Shown one piece after another: positions 17,080 to 27,195 of a stretch of 64,000 nt of DNA (the first letter of the stretch is position 1; each line of letters starts with the position of its first letter). The stretch lies in assembly GCA_040004035.1 (NCBI GenBank), contig JAMPLN010000018.1. One strand, 5' to 3'. A model generated the notes under the pieces. It had not been told where the DNA came from, did not search any database, and saw nothing but the letters and a program-made list of their open reading frames with translations. Source of the stretch: Microcoleus vaginatus_C (lineage in GTDB: Bacteria; Cyanobacteriota; Cyanobacteriia; Cyanobacteriales; Microcoleaceae). The position numbers and the translations under genes are program-made.

Positions 17080-19524
17080 TTAGCTTCTCAAACTAACGCC
17101 GAATTTCTCTACTAAAACATCGCGAACTTTTTGTTGTGCCGGTTCGACATCGGTTTCGCTCAAAGTTCGATCGCCCGCGCGGTAAACTAACCGAAAAGCC
17201 AAACTCCGCTGTCCCGCCGGTACGTTGTCGCCCCGATATTCGTCAAACAGTTCCACGGAATCCAGCAAACTACCCGCCGCCTTTTTCATCGCACTCTGCA
17301 TATCTACAACCGGAACTTCAACCGGTGCGAAAAATGCAATGTCTCTGTCAGAAGCGGGGAAACTCGAATAACCCGCAAACTTGCGAGTTAAGTTGTTCGA
17401 TCGATTCAACGCTGCCAACAGCACCGCCAAATCTAATTGAAACACGTAAACCTGCTCCGGCAAATCCTTTTCTTGCTGCAATTGCGGGTGCAACTGTCCG
17501 AAAACTCCTAAATGTTTCCCGTTTAACGATAACGCAGCCGTCCGGCCCGGATGCAAGCGTGTATTAGAGGAATCACTTTGATATTCCACCGACAAACCCA
17601 ACTCTTGAAATGCGCTTTCCAAAATACCTTTTGCCTCAAACCAAGTCAAAGGTCGATCGCGCCCGGACTGCTGCCATTTCCACACAGTCGGATCGCCGCC
17701 GATAATCCCCGCAACTGCATCGGCTTCCTTCATGGCATCCCCATCTTTCCAGAAAATGCGGCCGACTTCAAAACCGTTTAGCGCCCCATTTCCCTGTTCC
17801 AAATTGTACTGGAAAGCATCAATCAAACCCGACAGCATTTCTGTCCGCAAAGCCGAATACTCCACAAACAGCGGATTCGCCAGCACAACCTGATTGTCTC
17901 CCTCAGTTTTCACCAAAGAATAGTGCATCAACTCCGTCAACCCGGCCGCCCGAAAAGCCGATCGCACATTCCGAATTGCCGCATATTCCGGCGACAGATA
18001 ACCGGGTTCCGTTTTGCTGGGCAAAGTATCGCAGAAATTGTCATAACCGTGGAGTCTGGCAACTTCTTCAATTAAGTCAATTTCCCTTTCTAAATCGCGG
18101 TAGCGGTAAGGAGGAACAGTTATCGCAAACACCCGTTCTTTTTCCGTTGGAACAACTTCGCATCCCAAGGCTATGAGAATGTTTTTCACCTCTTCCGGTT
18201 CCAGATATTTAGAACCGCCAGTTTCCCCTCTTTTCAACTGCCCCAAAACCAGATTTACTCGATCTAGACGCAATTCGAGCGATCGCGAAAAACTCAAATC
18301 GTCGCCAGAACTCGCCGTTTTCTGCACAGTCGCAGCGCCTCCAGCCAACTCCAAAATTAGGGCGACAGCGCGGTTGCAAGCCGTCGTCAATGCCGCCTGA
18401 TTCACCCCCCGTTCGTAGCGGATCGATGCCTCGCTACGCAAGCCTTGAGCGCGCGCAGAACGGCGAATCGTTGCCTGGTCAAAAATCGCTGCTTCCAAAA
18501 CTAAATTTTGCGTTCCTTCGTGAACTTCCGTGTCTTCGCCACCCATTACCCCAGCTAAGGCAACAGGTTTGTCGCTAGCAGTAATTAACAGATTTTGTGC
18601 TTGCAAATTGCGGTTTTGTCCGTCCAAAGTTTTGAAGGATTCCCCTGTTTTGGCAAAGCGGACGCCGATGCTGATATCTTGAGTACCCGTGAAAGATTGC
18701 AGGCGATCGCGATCGAAAGCGTGCAGCGGTTGTCCCCATTCCAATAAAATGTAATTAGTCACGTCCACCACATTATTAATCGGCCGCACTCCCGCCGCCT
18801 GCAACCGCTGCTGCAACCAAGCTGGAGAAGCAGCAATTTTCACACCTTCAATTGCCGTGCCGATGTAAATCGGGCAGCCTTGCGCTTCCGATATTTCTAC
18901 TGCCAAACCAGGACTTTCTTTGCCCTCAATCGCCACACCATTCGCTTCGGGAACTCTCAAACTCGCCCCAGTCAGCGCCGCCACTTCCCGCGCTACGCCC
19001 ACCATGCTCAAAGCGTCAGCACGGTTGGCAGTTGCTGTCAAATCTAAAATCACGTCATCTAAACCCAAAAGTGGGCGAATATCGCTGCCCAATTTGGGAT
19101 TTTCTAACTCAAAAATGTGAATGCCGGCTGACTCTTTAGATAGTCCCAATTCTGCCAGAGAGCAAATCATTCCTTCGGAAGGAACGCCCCGCAATTTAGC
19201 AGGTTTAATCTTTAAATCAATAGTCGATAAATAAGTTCCGACAACAGCGACAGGCACGTAAATGTCTGCCCTAGCGTTCGGTGCGCCGCAAACAATATTC
19301 AAAGCTTCTGAGGAGCCGACATCCACTTGACAAACTCTCAATTTGTCTGCATTCGGATGCTGTTCGCAGGCGATGATTTTGCCCAAAACTACGCCGCTTG
19401 CCCACGGGCGGCGGTCTTCGATTTCTTCGACTTCAAAGCCTGCCATTGTCAGGGTTTCGGCTAATTCTTCCGGCGATATCGCCACATCCACCAATTCCTG
19501 CAGCCACTTTAGAGAAATACGCAT
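17080..19524 (-). CDS. pheT: Phenylalanine--tRNA ligase beta subunit
   Basis: An 814-residue beta subunit of the heterotetrameric enzyme that charges tRNA-Phe. Domains in order: N-terminal tRNA-binding (EMAP-like) domain with VVLGKIIACEQHPNADKLRV at ~45-65; the B3/B4 editing domain around residues 215-400 (TNYILLEWGQPLHAFD; VLEAAIFDQATIRRSAR); B5; a catalytic-like core (RYRDLEREIDLIEEVARLHG); and a C-terminal FDX-ACB anticodon-binding domain (FPASDRDIAFFAPVEVP). Length and start are normal for bacteria. The alpha subunit gene pheS is not beside it, as is common in cyanobacteria. Confidence 0.97.
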   Translation of the reverse strand: MRISLKWLQELVDVAISPEELAETLTMAGFEVEEIEDRRPWASGVVLGKIIACEQHPNADKLRVCQVDVGSSEALNIVCGAPNARADIYVPVAVVGTYLSTIDLKIKPAKLRGVPSEGMICSLAELGLSKESAGIHIFELENPKLGSDIRPLLGLDDVILDLTATANRADALSMVGVAREVAALTGASLRVPEANGVAIEGKESPGLAVEISEAQGCPIYIGTAIEGVKIAASPAWLQQRLQAAGVRPINNVVDVTNYILLEWGQPLHAFDRDRLQSFTGTQDISIGVRFAKTGESFKTLDGQNRNLQAQNLLITASDKPVALAGVMGGEDTEVHEGTQNLVLEAAIFDQATIRRSARAQGLRSEASIRYERGVNQAALTTACNRAVALILELAGGAATVQKTASSGDDLSFSRSLELRLDRVNLVLGQLKRGETGGSKYLEPEEVKNILIALGCEVVPTEKERVFAITVPPYRYRDLEREIDLIEEVARLHGYDNFCDTLPSKTEPGYLSPEYAAIRNVRSAFRAAGLTELMHYSLVKTEGDNQVVLANPLFVEYSALRTEMLSGLIDAFQYNLEQGNGALNGFEVGRIFWKDGDAMKEADAVAGIIGGDPTVWKWQQSGRDRPLTWFEAKGILESAFQELGLSVEYQSDSSNTRLHPGRTAALSLNGKHLGVFGQLHPQLQQEKDLPEQVYVFQLDLAVLLAALNRSNNLTRKFAGYSSFPASDRDIAFFAPVEVPVVDMQSAMKKAAGSLLDSVELFDEYRGDNVPAGQRSLAFRLVYRAGDRTLSETDVEPAQQKVRDVLVEKFGVSLRS

Positions 19525-20057
19525 AATTTAGTCAGTAGTTAGTTGTCAGTGCTCTGTAGTTATTAGTCATTAGTCGGCGCCTACGGGCTACGACTTTTGA
19601 GTCCCAGAATTTATTCGGGAAAGCTTTTCTTAGCATACTAATTCAATTTTGTCAAGACTGTTATGGTATACATCAGCAAAAACTAGGGATCTGCCCAAAG
19701 GTGGATGGCTACGGAGGGATGAGTAGCATTCTCATTCAGATAATGAGGTATGCTAGATACATCTAACAACGCAAAAAGCACTTAAGTTTAGAAAGACTTT
19801 ACACAAAAAAGCACAACTTTAGCAAGTCTTTAAACTATCTTCAAGGATAATCAACCGAAAAAACTCAAACCAGCGAGATAATCAAAATAGGGAAAAGATA
19901 TCGGCCTAAAAGACTTAGGTGCAATTCCAATTCGCAATCGAAGGCACGGCTTGCCGAAAACTGATAGATTAGTATGTCTACCAGAAGCAGGAACAGGCCA
20001 TTTGTGCAGTCGAGCGACGCTGACAAGATCAGAACAACATAGGCAAACTCAATCAAT
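19525..20057. other. Gene-free spacer upstream of pheT and the pentapeptide kinase
   Basis: These ~530 bases lie between divergent genes and should contain both promoters. The pheT-proximal part has loose agttagttgtcagt and tagttattagtcatt repeats. Nothing else supportable is seen; a 63-codon frame on the minus strand at 19865-20056 looks accidental. Confidence 0.5.
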
Positions 20058-21689
20058 ATGAGCTACTGCGTAAATCCGGGCTGTCCCCATCCTCAAAATC
20101 CTGCTGACTCTATTCTTCAGTGTCAGACTTGCGGTGCGCGGTTATTGCTGCGCGCTCGCTACCGAGTCATTGAACCGTTAGGACAAGGAGGTTTTGGAGC
20201 TACATTTCTGGCAAAAGACATCTCATTGCCCGGTCAACCGAGTTGTGTAGTCAAGCAACTGCGACCCAGTAGTTCGTCGCCGCGAGTTTTAGAAATGGCG
20301 CGGGAATTATTCAAGCGAGAGGCCAAAACCCTCGGCCAACTGGGCGACCACCCCCAAGTACCGAGGCTGCTAGACTATTTTGAAACGGAACAGCAATTTT
20401 ACTTAGTTCAAGAGTATGTTAAAGGCTCGACTTTGAAGCAAGAAGTCAAGCACTCAGGCCGTTTCAACGAATCGGATGTTAAAAATTTTCTATTAGAAAT
20501 TCTGCCAGTAGTGCAATATATCCACAGCCAAGGAGTAATTCACCGAGACATCAAACCGGCAAATATTATTCGCCGAGTTCAAGACGGCCACTTAGTTCTG
20601 ATTGATTTCGGAGCGGTAAAAGACCAAGTTAGCCAAACAATATTATTAGACCCCGCCGACCAAAGCGCCAACACGAAATTTTCAGTTGGCACATTTAGTT
20701 TTGCTCCCCCGGAACAAATGGCGCTGCGGCCGATATTTGCCAGCGACATCTACGCGGTGGGCATGACTTGCTTGTACTTGCTGACAGGAAAATCGCCCAA
20801 GGATTTAGATTTTGATGGAGTAACCGGCGAAATTGTTTGGCAGCCACACGTTCAGGTAAGCCCAAATTTTGCGCGGATTCTCGAAAAAATGCTCAAGCCG
20901 ATGGTTGGGCACCGCTTCCAATCGGCAGCAGATGTCCTCAGAGCTCTCTCTGGCCAATTTGAAGACCCAAGTCTGATGGATGGCTTGGCAACTCAATTCA
21001 ACGGCTCTTCTCGTACAGTTGAAGAACCGACAATATTTAATGACGAGGGTTCTTCGTGGTCACGGCCTGAGAGCAAAATTAATCAAGATTTACGATCGAA
21101 CCAAAGCCGCACTGGTAGAACTTCCTTCAGCCAATCCGGGAACACGGGGATGCAGCCGAGAGTTTCCCGAACTCTGGCTGAGTCCGGCAGAACTTTGGGA
21201 ACCGTTGGACCTTCTAGCGGCAATTTAGCAGCGTCAAAGCTATCGAAAGTTGCTCCTAAGTGGGACACGAACAGCTTGCGAGCGGCATATTTTAAAGGCA
21301 AGCGCGATTTTGCTGACTGCGAACTGTCTGGCCTGCAACTGCAAAAAGCGCAGTTAGCGGGGGGGAATTTTTATCAGGCTAGGTTGGTGAAGGCAAATTT
21401 GCAAGCAGCGGATTTGTCGGGGGCGAATTTGGGTCACGCCCGATTAATTCAGGCGAATTTGCGAGATGCTAATTTGACTGAGGCTTATTGCAGCACTGCC
21501 AATTTTGAAGGGGCGGATTTCCGAGGTGCTGACTTGACGGGGGCTTATTTGACTAAGGCGAATTTGCGGGGAGCAAATTTGTGCGGGGCGAATCTTACGA
21601 ACGCTACAGTTTCTGAGGAACAACTGGCAATGGCAAAGACCAATTGGCTTACGATTAAGCCGGATGGTAAGCGGAGTTTTGGATTTTAA
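20058..21689 (+). CDS. Serine/threonine protein kinase with zinc-ribbon and pentapeptide repeats (SpkB-like)
   Basis: A 543-residue Hanks-type kinase. Residues 1-30 hold four Cys (CVNPGCPH...CQTCG), a zinc-ribbon start typical of cyanobacterial SpkB-like kinases. The kinase domain spans ~33-300: GQGGFGATFLA loop, catalytic VIHRDIKPANII, and LIDFGAVKD in place of DFG. A Ser/Thr-rich linker follows. Residues ~425-520 are pentapeptide repeats (A(D/N)LxxANLxxA), forming a right-handed beta helix. Targets are unknown; SpkB of Synechocystis is linked to oxidative stress. No signal peptide or membrane helix. Confidence 0.9.
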   Translation: MSYCVNPGCPHPQNPADSILQCQTCGARLLLRARYRVIEPLGQGGFGATFLAKDISLPGQPSCVVKQLRPSSSSPRVLEMARELFKREAKTLGQLGDHPQVPRLLDYFETEQQFYLVQEYVKGSTLKQEVKHSGRFNESDVKNFLLEILPVVQYIHSQGVIHRDIKPANIIRRVQDGHLVLIDFGAVKDQVSQTILLDPADQSANTKFSVGTFSFAPPEQMALRPIFASDIYAVGMTCLYLLTGKSPKDLDFDGVTGEIVWQPHVQVSPNFARILEKMLKPMVGHRFQSAADVLRALSGQFEDPSLMDGLATQFNGSSRTVEEPTIFNDEGSSWSRPESKINQDLRSNQSRTGRTSFSQSGNTGMQPRVSRTLAESGRTLGTVGPSSGNLAASKLSKVAPKWDTNSLRAAYFKGKRDFADCELSGLQLQKAQLAGGNFYQARLVKANLQAADLSGANLGHARLIQANLRDANLTEAYCSTANFEGADFRGADLTGAYLTKANLRGANLCGANLTNATVSEEQLAMAKTNWLTIKPDGKRSFGF

Positions 21690-21872
21690 TAGAAGGAAGA
21701 AGGAAGAAGGAAGAAGGAAGAAGAAAAAATGCTCCTACTCTCCCACTCTTCCAGTCGTCCACTCTCCCCACTTCCCACTCCCCCAGTCAGGTGAGTCGTC
21801 AGGAGGAAGTTCGATCGCCCCAAAGCCGCCTAAATTAAAAACTAGGAATGGAGGATTCGATCGCACCTAAAC

Positions 21873-24800
21873 ATGAAACTGCTCAACCCCCGCACTCGAA
21901 CGCTTCTGTACACCGGCATCCTGGCCCTGGCCTACTTTGTTACCGGAAAACTCGCAGCGTCGATGCTGGGACTGGTGCAAGCCGAACCCTCCCCCGTGTG
22001 GCCGCCCGCCGGTATTGCTCTAGCGGCACTGCTACTGCAAGGGCGACGGATGTGGCCGGGAATTGTCCTCGGTTCAGTGCTGTTAAACTCTACCGCCGGT
22101 ATACCGTCGGCTGTCATTACCACATCGGCCTTTAGCGTCACCCTGCAAGCGCTGGCTGGAGAGGCTTTGCTGAGGGAGAGCGGATTTTCTACCAAACTCG
22201 ATCGATTGCGAGATGTTCTGGCTTTAGTGGCGGGCGCTGTCATCGGGTCTACTTTGGTCGGTTCTATCCTCGGCAACTTGGGAACCTGCATTTTTGGTTG
22301 GGCTCAGTGGAGCAATTTCTCTCGCAACTGGTGGACTACGTGGCTCGGAGACGGCATGGGAATTTTGATTGTGACGCCCGTTCTGCTGACTTTGAACCAC
22401 GCCGTTAATAGTTTTAAATCTCCACTAAAACTGAGATGTTTTATTATTCTCAATTACTTGTTTAGGAACAGGCAAGATGCCTGTTCCACAAGAGATGAAT
22501 TTGATTGTGGAACAGGCAAGATGCCTGTTCTTGAAAATCGTGTAAAAGGTAAGATTAAACCTGGAATTATTTCAAATTTAAAAGCCTTTTTTAACTGGGA
22601 CAATTACCAATCCCCAGTTACAAATTATTCAAGCGAATTTTCTGCAAGTGAAAAACGCTATAATCTTCTATTTTTAATTGTTAATTATTCAGAAATAGCG
22701 CTCTGGCTGACTCTCTTGCTGAGCGTGAGCTGGCTGTTTTTTTGCTCTAAAATACAGGCGGATATCGCTCAGTATCCGCTAGAGTATCTGCCTTTTCCTC
22801 TAATAGTTTGGGCTGCCCTGCGGTTTCAACCGGCGGGAGCGATTTTTGCTTATTCGATCGTGTCTTACATCGCGATTTGGGGAGCAGTACAGGGAGGCGG
22901 CCCGTTTTTGGCCAAAAGCGATAATCTCAAACAGGCGGTTTTATTTTTACAAGCTTTTACCGGTACGATCGCCCTTGTGGCTCTGATGTTGGCCGCCGCC
23001 GTAGCAGAACGCCAGCAAGCGCTGGTGGAGGTGCGCCGCACGGCCGCCATACTGCGCGATCGCGAAGCTAGTTTAGCCAACGCTCAGCGCATCGCTCAGT
23101 TGGGAAATTGGGATTTAAATTGCGCCGCCCTCACAGCAACTGACAACTCCGAAGAATCCGCAGAAGATCGTATATCCCATATCGAATTGCGGTGGTCAAA
23201 CGAACTTTACCGCCTCTTGGGTTTTGCTCCGGGAACTGTCAAACCCACACCAGAAGTTTTTTTGCAGGCTGTACATCCAGAAGACCGAGAATTGGTGGCG
23301 CGATCGCAGCGCCAAGCTATGTTTGAGCGCACACCCTATTGCATTAACTACCGAATTGTGCTAGCAGACGGCTCCGAACGCACTGTCTGCGAACAGTCGG
23401 CCATTCAATCAGGGGCGATCGCCGCCACAGTCCAAGACGTTACCGAACGCCACCGCGCGGAAACCGCTTTGCGGGCGTCCTCCGATCGCGATCGCTTGCT
23501 CTCCGAAATCGCCCTGCGAATTCGCAACTCCCTCGACCTCGAAGAAATTCTCAACACTACTGTTGCCGAAGTCCGGCAATTTTTCAAGGCAGACCGCGCT
23601 TTCATCGGTATTGTGGACGCGGACGGGGTAAATCTTCCTAGCCCGGTATACGGTAAGGTTGTGGCCGAGTCTGTGGATGCTCAATGCCGTTCTCTTTTGG
23701 GGTGGGTACTCGCTGACGAGAATCACCTCGAAAGCCAGAAAACTTTTTATGCTAACAACCGCGTCCGAACTATCTCCGATACTGCTAGCGTTCAACTCAG
23801 CGTTCCAATTGCCCAATTGTACAGCGACTATCAAATTCGCGCGACGTTAAATGTGCCGATCGTCCTGGGCGATGAATTGTTCGGGATCTTGGCCGTCAAC
23901 CAGTGCTCCGGACCCCGCCAGTGGCAGGAATTTGAAATAGATTTGTTGGAAAAACTCGCTACCCAAGTGGCTATCGCTCTCCAGCAAGCCCAACTTTTGC
24001 AGCAGGTAAAAGCTCTCAATGCCAACTTGGAATCTCAAGTCGAGGAACGCACCCGCCAACTACAGCAAAAAATGCACGAGTTGGAAGAAAGCAACCGCCT
24101 CAAAGACCTATTTTTGCACGCAGTTTCTCACAATCTCCGCACTCCAGTTATGGGAATGTTAATACTGCTGAAAAATTTGCTCAACAAATCGGCCTCTGAT
24201 TCTCTACAAGATGTTCCGGTTTCTCGATCGATTTTGCAGCGCATCGTTCAAGCCAGCGAACACCAGTTGACTATGGTTAATTCCCTGCTCGACGCTCATG
24301 CTAGCGAGGTTAAAGGTATTGTTCTCAATACTGTACCGCTAGATTTGCAGTCTTTAGCTTCAGCCCTTGTTGCCGATTTAGAACCGATGCTAGCCAAAAA
24401 TCAAGCAACTTTAACTCAGGAAATACCAGTGGATTTGCCACAAGTCAAGGCCGACAGCAAACACTTGCAGCGGGTGCTAGAAAATCTGTTGACTAATGCT
24501 ATTAAACACAATCCTCCGGGAGTCAATATAACTTTTAAAGCCGAGGTAATTGCTGTTGAAACAGCGCTAAGTTATGAAGAAAATTCCCAGGTTTTAACAT
24601 CTCAAACTACTCAGCTCGCTCGCTGTATCGCTAACCGGATATCTACTGCGGGCGATCGTCCTCGGATAGGCGAGACAACCCAGAAAAATCAGGAAACCCT
24701 GGCCAAATTTAACCTCGACGGCAGTTGCAAAATGCCCCGCTATCAGGGCCAAATTGGCAATATCGGCAGCAAATTGCCCGGAGTCACCGTAAAAATGGTT

Positions 24801-25046
24801 CGCTGTACTGTAACAGATAATGGAGTGGGAATCAGCGCCAAACAGCGGGAATCTCTATTTGAACTTTACGTTCACGACCCTAATAGCCGACAATTAACAG
24901 GGCTGGGTTTGGGCTTGTACCTCTCCAAGCAAATTATCAAAGCTCACGGCGGCGAAATTGGCGTCGAAAGCACTCCCGGCGGTGGTTCGACTTTCTGGTT
25001 TTCGCTACCTGCTGTCAACTCGGACGATCGATCTTTGTCTATCTAA
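21873..25046 (+). CDS. MASE1-PAS-GAF sensor histidine kinase with in-frame repeat insertion
   Basis: A 1057-residue membrane histidine kinase. The N-terminal third is a MASE1-type sensor with several helices (WPPAGIALAALLL near residue 45). A loop at residues ~190-230 is interrupted by translated dispersed repeats (NRQDACST, GKMPVL). A PAS domain follows (~400-530), then GAF (~555-710), a coiled coil, HisKA with His in LHAVSHNLRTP, and HATPase_c (N-box LENLLTNAIKHN, G1 DNGVGI, G2 GLGLGLYLSKQI). About 70 extra residues separate the N and G1 boxes. The stop codon lies in a heptad repeat. The next gene encodes a similar kinase core. Confidence 0.88.
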   Translation: MKLLNPRTRTLLYTGILALAYFVTGKLAASMLGLVQAEPSPVWPPAGIALAALLLQGRRMWPGIVLGSVLLNSTAGIPSAVITTSAFSVTLQALAGEALLRESGFSTKLDRLRDVLALVAGAVIGSTLVGSILGNLGTCIFGWAQWSNFSRNWWTTWLGDGMGILIVTPVLLTLNHAVNSFKSPLKLRCFIILNYLFRNRQDACSTRDEFDCGTGKMPVLENRVKGKIKPGIISNLKAFFNWDNYQSPVTNYSSEFSASEKRYNLLFLIVNYSEIALWLTLLLSVSWLFFCSKIQADIAQYPLEYLPFPLIVWAALRFQPAGAIFAYSIVSYIAIWGAVQGGGPFLAKSDNLKQAVLFLQAFTGTIALVALMLAAAVAERQQALVEVRRTAAILRDREASLANAQRIAQLGNWDLNCAALTATDNSEESAEDRISHIELRWSNELYRLLGFAPGTVKPTPEVFLQAVHPEDRELVARSQRQAMFERTPYCINYRIVLADGSERTVCEQSAIQSGAIAATVQDVTERHRAETALRASSDRDRLLSEIALRIRNSLDLEEILNTTVAEVRQFFKADRAFIGIVDADGVNLPSPVYGKVVAESVDAQCRSLLGWVLADENHLESQKTFYANNRVRTISDTASVQLSVPIAQLYSDYQIRATLNVPIVLGDELFGILAVNQCSGPRQWQEFEIDLLEKLATQVAIALQQAQLLQQVKALNANLESQVEERTRQLQQKMHELEESNRLKDLFLHAVSHNLRTPVMGMLILLKNLLNKSASDSLQDVPVSRSILQRIVQASEHQLTMVNSLLDAHASEVKGIVLNTVPLDLQSLASALVADLEPMLAKNQATLTQEIPVDLPQVKADSKHLQRVLENLLTNAIKHNPPGVNITFKAEVIAVETALSYEENSQVLTSQTTQLARCIANRISTAGDRPRIGETTQKNQETLAKFNLDGSCKMPRYQGQIGNIGSKLPGVTVKMVRCTVTDNGVGISAKQRESLFELYVHDPNSRQLTGLGLGLYLSKQIIKAHGGEIGVESTPGGGSTFWFSLPAVNSDDRSLSI
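22441..22545. repeat. Two copies of the aggcaagatgcct palindrome inside a histidine kinase gene
   Basis: Two near-identical units (ggcaagatgcctgttccaca and a second about 40 bases on) sit inside the MASE1 kinase coding sequence. They match the units at about 7982 and 40289. The reading frame is preserved. Confidence 0.85.
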
Positions 25047-25070
25047 AATCTAAAATCTAAAATCTAAAAT
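25041..25070. repeat. Heptanucleotide repeat (TAAAATC)n
   Basis: Four copies of a 7-base unit. The first copy supplies the TAA stop of the preceding kinase and the array ends a few bases before the next kinase gene. Other arrays of the same unit are at 44841-44870 and 59191-59225. Confidence 0.85.
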
Positions 25071-25073
25071 GGT

Positions 25074-26882
25074 ATGAACTCTTTGGGCAAGGCAAAATCA
25101 GTTCAGGCGTTAACGGTTTACGAGGTGTGGCGCGATCGCTTCCTCCGAGATCGGCTGCGCCCTGCTGTCGGAATTGCCATCTTTTTTGCCTTCACAATAA
25201 CGGTCTATTTTCTGGGCGAAAGATTCTTCGCTCGCGAGGAGTTTGAAAGTGTTTATTTGTACACGAGCGCTGCTGTAGAATTGGGTTTGTTGACCTGTTT
25301 TGTGTTGCAAAAAACCTCCTTCGGACAGCGCTATCCCGGTTTGCTATTTTTGGGTTTTTCGTGGTCGCTGACGGTAATTGTACAGCTTGGGTTAGCTGTC
25401 GCACAAGCCGGGGACGTACCAATTTTTACCTGGAGTTTAGCGTTTCTGATCCAAGCTACGCTGATGCCCGTCCGCTGGCGTCTCCACCTGATTTCTCAAC
25501 TCGGCGTTTTGTGTTGCCACGTCGGGATAAATTTGGTTTTAAATCTAAGTTTTGCTAAGTATACTCCTTTTAAGTTGACCGGGTTTTACTTATATTTGTT
25601 TTGGTTTTGTTTGATTTGCGATTTGTCGGTTTATTGGTACGAATGTCTGCAACGGAAAGAGTTTAGTACCAGGCGGGAGTTGGAATCTGCTTACCAGCAG
25701 TTGGAGGTGGCGGAGGCGAAGTACCGCAGCATTTTTGAGAATGCCGGCGAGGGAATTTTTCAAAGCACTCCCGACGGCCGCTACATTACTGCAAATCCCG
25801 CTTTGGCGCGGATTTACGGCTGCGATTCCCCGGAAGAAGTGACGGCAAAGTTTACTGATATTGAGCGGCAGTTGTACGTCGAGCCGGCTCGCAGAAATGA
25901 GTTTTTGCGAGCGATCGAGGAAAGCGGCACAGTATCGGATTTTGAATCTAAAATTTACCGCTGTGACGGCAGTATTGTCTGGATTTCTGAGAAAGCGCGG
26001 GCTGTACGGGACAGCAGCGGCGCCGTGCTTTATTATGAGGGTTTAATTGAGGATATCACCCAGCGCAAACAGGCCCAAGAATCGCTGCGGATGTTTATCC
26101 ACGCTCTTTCTCACGACTTGCGAAACCCGGTGGCGGGAATGTTAATGGTGCTGAAAAATTGGCAGACGAAAACCGGGGATTCGATCGCAATTCCCCGTTC
26201 TATTTTGGAGCGCATGATTCAAGGTAGCGAGCAGCAATTGCGCTTGATAAATTCGCTGTTGGAAGTTCACGCCGGGGAATTGCGCGGTTTGGTTCTGCAC
26301 TGCGAATCGGTTGATTTGAGGGCGGTAGTGGAAGCGGCTGCGACAGATTTGGAGCCTTTAATGAATGAGGGTAAAGCTACTTTTAAAAATTTGGTGCCGG
26401 ATGATTTGCCAGCCGTGAAGGCTGACAAGACTCAGTTATGGCGCGTCTTATCTAATTTAATTGCTAATGCTTTGAAACACAATAGGCCGGGACTAAATTT
26501 AACAGTTTCGGCTCAAGTAATCAAGGCGGATAAATTAAGTATAAATCAAAGCACAGCAAAACAAGACATCGACAAATTACCGCTTACCAATCCACAATCC
26601 CCAATTACCAATTTCCCATCCCCCATCCCCAATTCCCCAAGTAGCATGATTTACTGTACCGTTGAAGATGACGGGGTGGGTATATTGCCGGAACAGTGCG
26701 AACATCTTTTTGACCTTTACGTTAGGGGCGATCGATCCCGACACTCGGTTGGTTTGGGTTTGGGTCTCTATCTTTGTCGGCAAATTATTGGTGCTCACGG
26801 CGGCCAAATTGGGGTAATTAGCACTCCCGGTGCTGGGGCAAGTTTTTGGTTTACTTTGCCGCTGGCTGAGAATTTCCGGTAA
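25074..26882 (+). CDS. Membrane PAS sensor histidine kinase
   Basis: A 602-residue kinase starting 27 bases after the previous kinase, probably co-transcribed. About six hydrophobic segments fill residues ~30-190, ending at a YWYECLQRKEF membrane-exit segment. A PAS domain lies at ~215-345 (YRSIFENAGEGIFQSTPDG). HisKA has the phosphoacceptor in FIHALSHDLRNPVAGM, and HATPase_c has NLIANALKHN, DDGVGI and GLGLGLYLCRQI. Between the N and G1 boxes, a Pro/Ser/Asn stretch (bases ~26574-26645) is translated AATTCCC-type repeat. Its kinase core is close to that of the upstream gene, suggesting tandem duplication. No response regulator is adjacent. Confidence 0.88.
   Translation: MNSLGKAKSVQALTVYEVWRDRFLRDRLRPAVGIAIFFAFTITVYFLGERFFAREEFESVYLYTSAAVELGLLTCFVLQKTSFGQRYPGLLFLGFSWSLTVIVQLGLAVAQAGDVPIFTWSLAFLIQATLMPVRWRLHLISQLGVLCCHVGINLVLNLSFAKYTPFKLTGFYLYLFWFCLICDLSVYWYECLQRKEFSTRRELESAYQQLEVAEAKYRSIFENAGEGIFQSTPDGRYITANPALARIYGCDSPEEVTAKFTDIERQLYVEPARRNEFLRAIEESGTVSDFESKIYRCDGSIVWISEKARAVRDSSGAVLYYEGLIEDITQRKQAQESLRMFIHALSHDLRNPVAGMLMVLKNWQTKTGDSIAIPRSILERMIQGSEQQLRLINSLLEVHAGELRGLVLHCESVDLRAVVEAAATDLEPLMNEGKATFKNLVPDDLPAVKADKTQLWRVLSNLIANALKHNRPGLNLTVSAQVIKADKLSINQSTAKQDIDKLPLTNPQSPITNFPSPIPNSPSSMIYCTVEDDGVGILPEQCEHLFDLYVRGDRSRHSVGLGLGLYLCRQIIGAHGGQIGVISTPGAGASFWFTLPLAENFR
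26574..26645. repeat. AATTCCC-type repeat inside a histidine kinase gene
   Basis: A run of degenerate ccaatccc/aattcccc units, the same type as at 368-585, is inserted in frame between the N and G1 boxes of the kinase ATPase domain. Confidence 0.75.
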
Positions 26883-27195
26883 TTTTTTTGTATTTTAAAT
26901 TACATTTAATCTAGCAATCGTGCCAGATATTTAGAACGTTATTAATTGCTGAAACCCTTGCGAAATATGCTCTTCCTTCTGCCTGCGGCTATACTTTTGT
27001 TGGGCCGTCGCAAGTGCTTTTTGAGTGGTTCAAGCCAAATCTGTCGATCGGACTATTTCGATCGGACTATTGATATTAATTTAAAAGCGTGGTATACTTC
27101 CCCAAAGTTTTTAAATGAAAAATAAATTTTCGATCTTCACATTTTCTTTAGAAACATCATTTAATCTAGAAAATCTATAAAACTAGATAAAAAAT
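26883..27195. other. Gene-free AT-rich spacer
   Basis: About 310 AT-rich bases after the kinase pair. I see a short direct repeat (atcggactat twice near 27050 and 27062) and no coding frame or terminator of note. Confidence 0.45.

Noticed and set aside
19865..20056. 63-codon hydrophobic frame in the pheT-kinase spacer
   Set aside because: Its codon use looks random, and it lies in the likely promoter region of the kinase gene.
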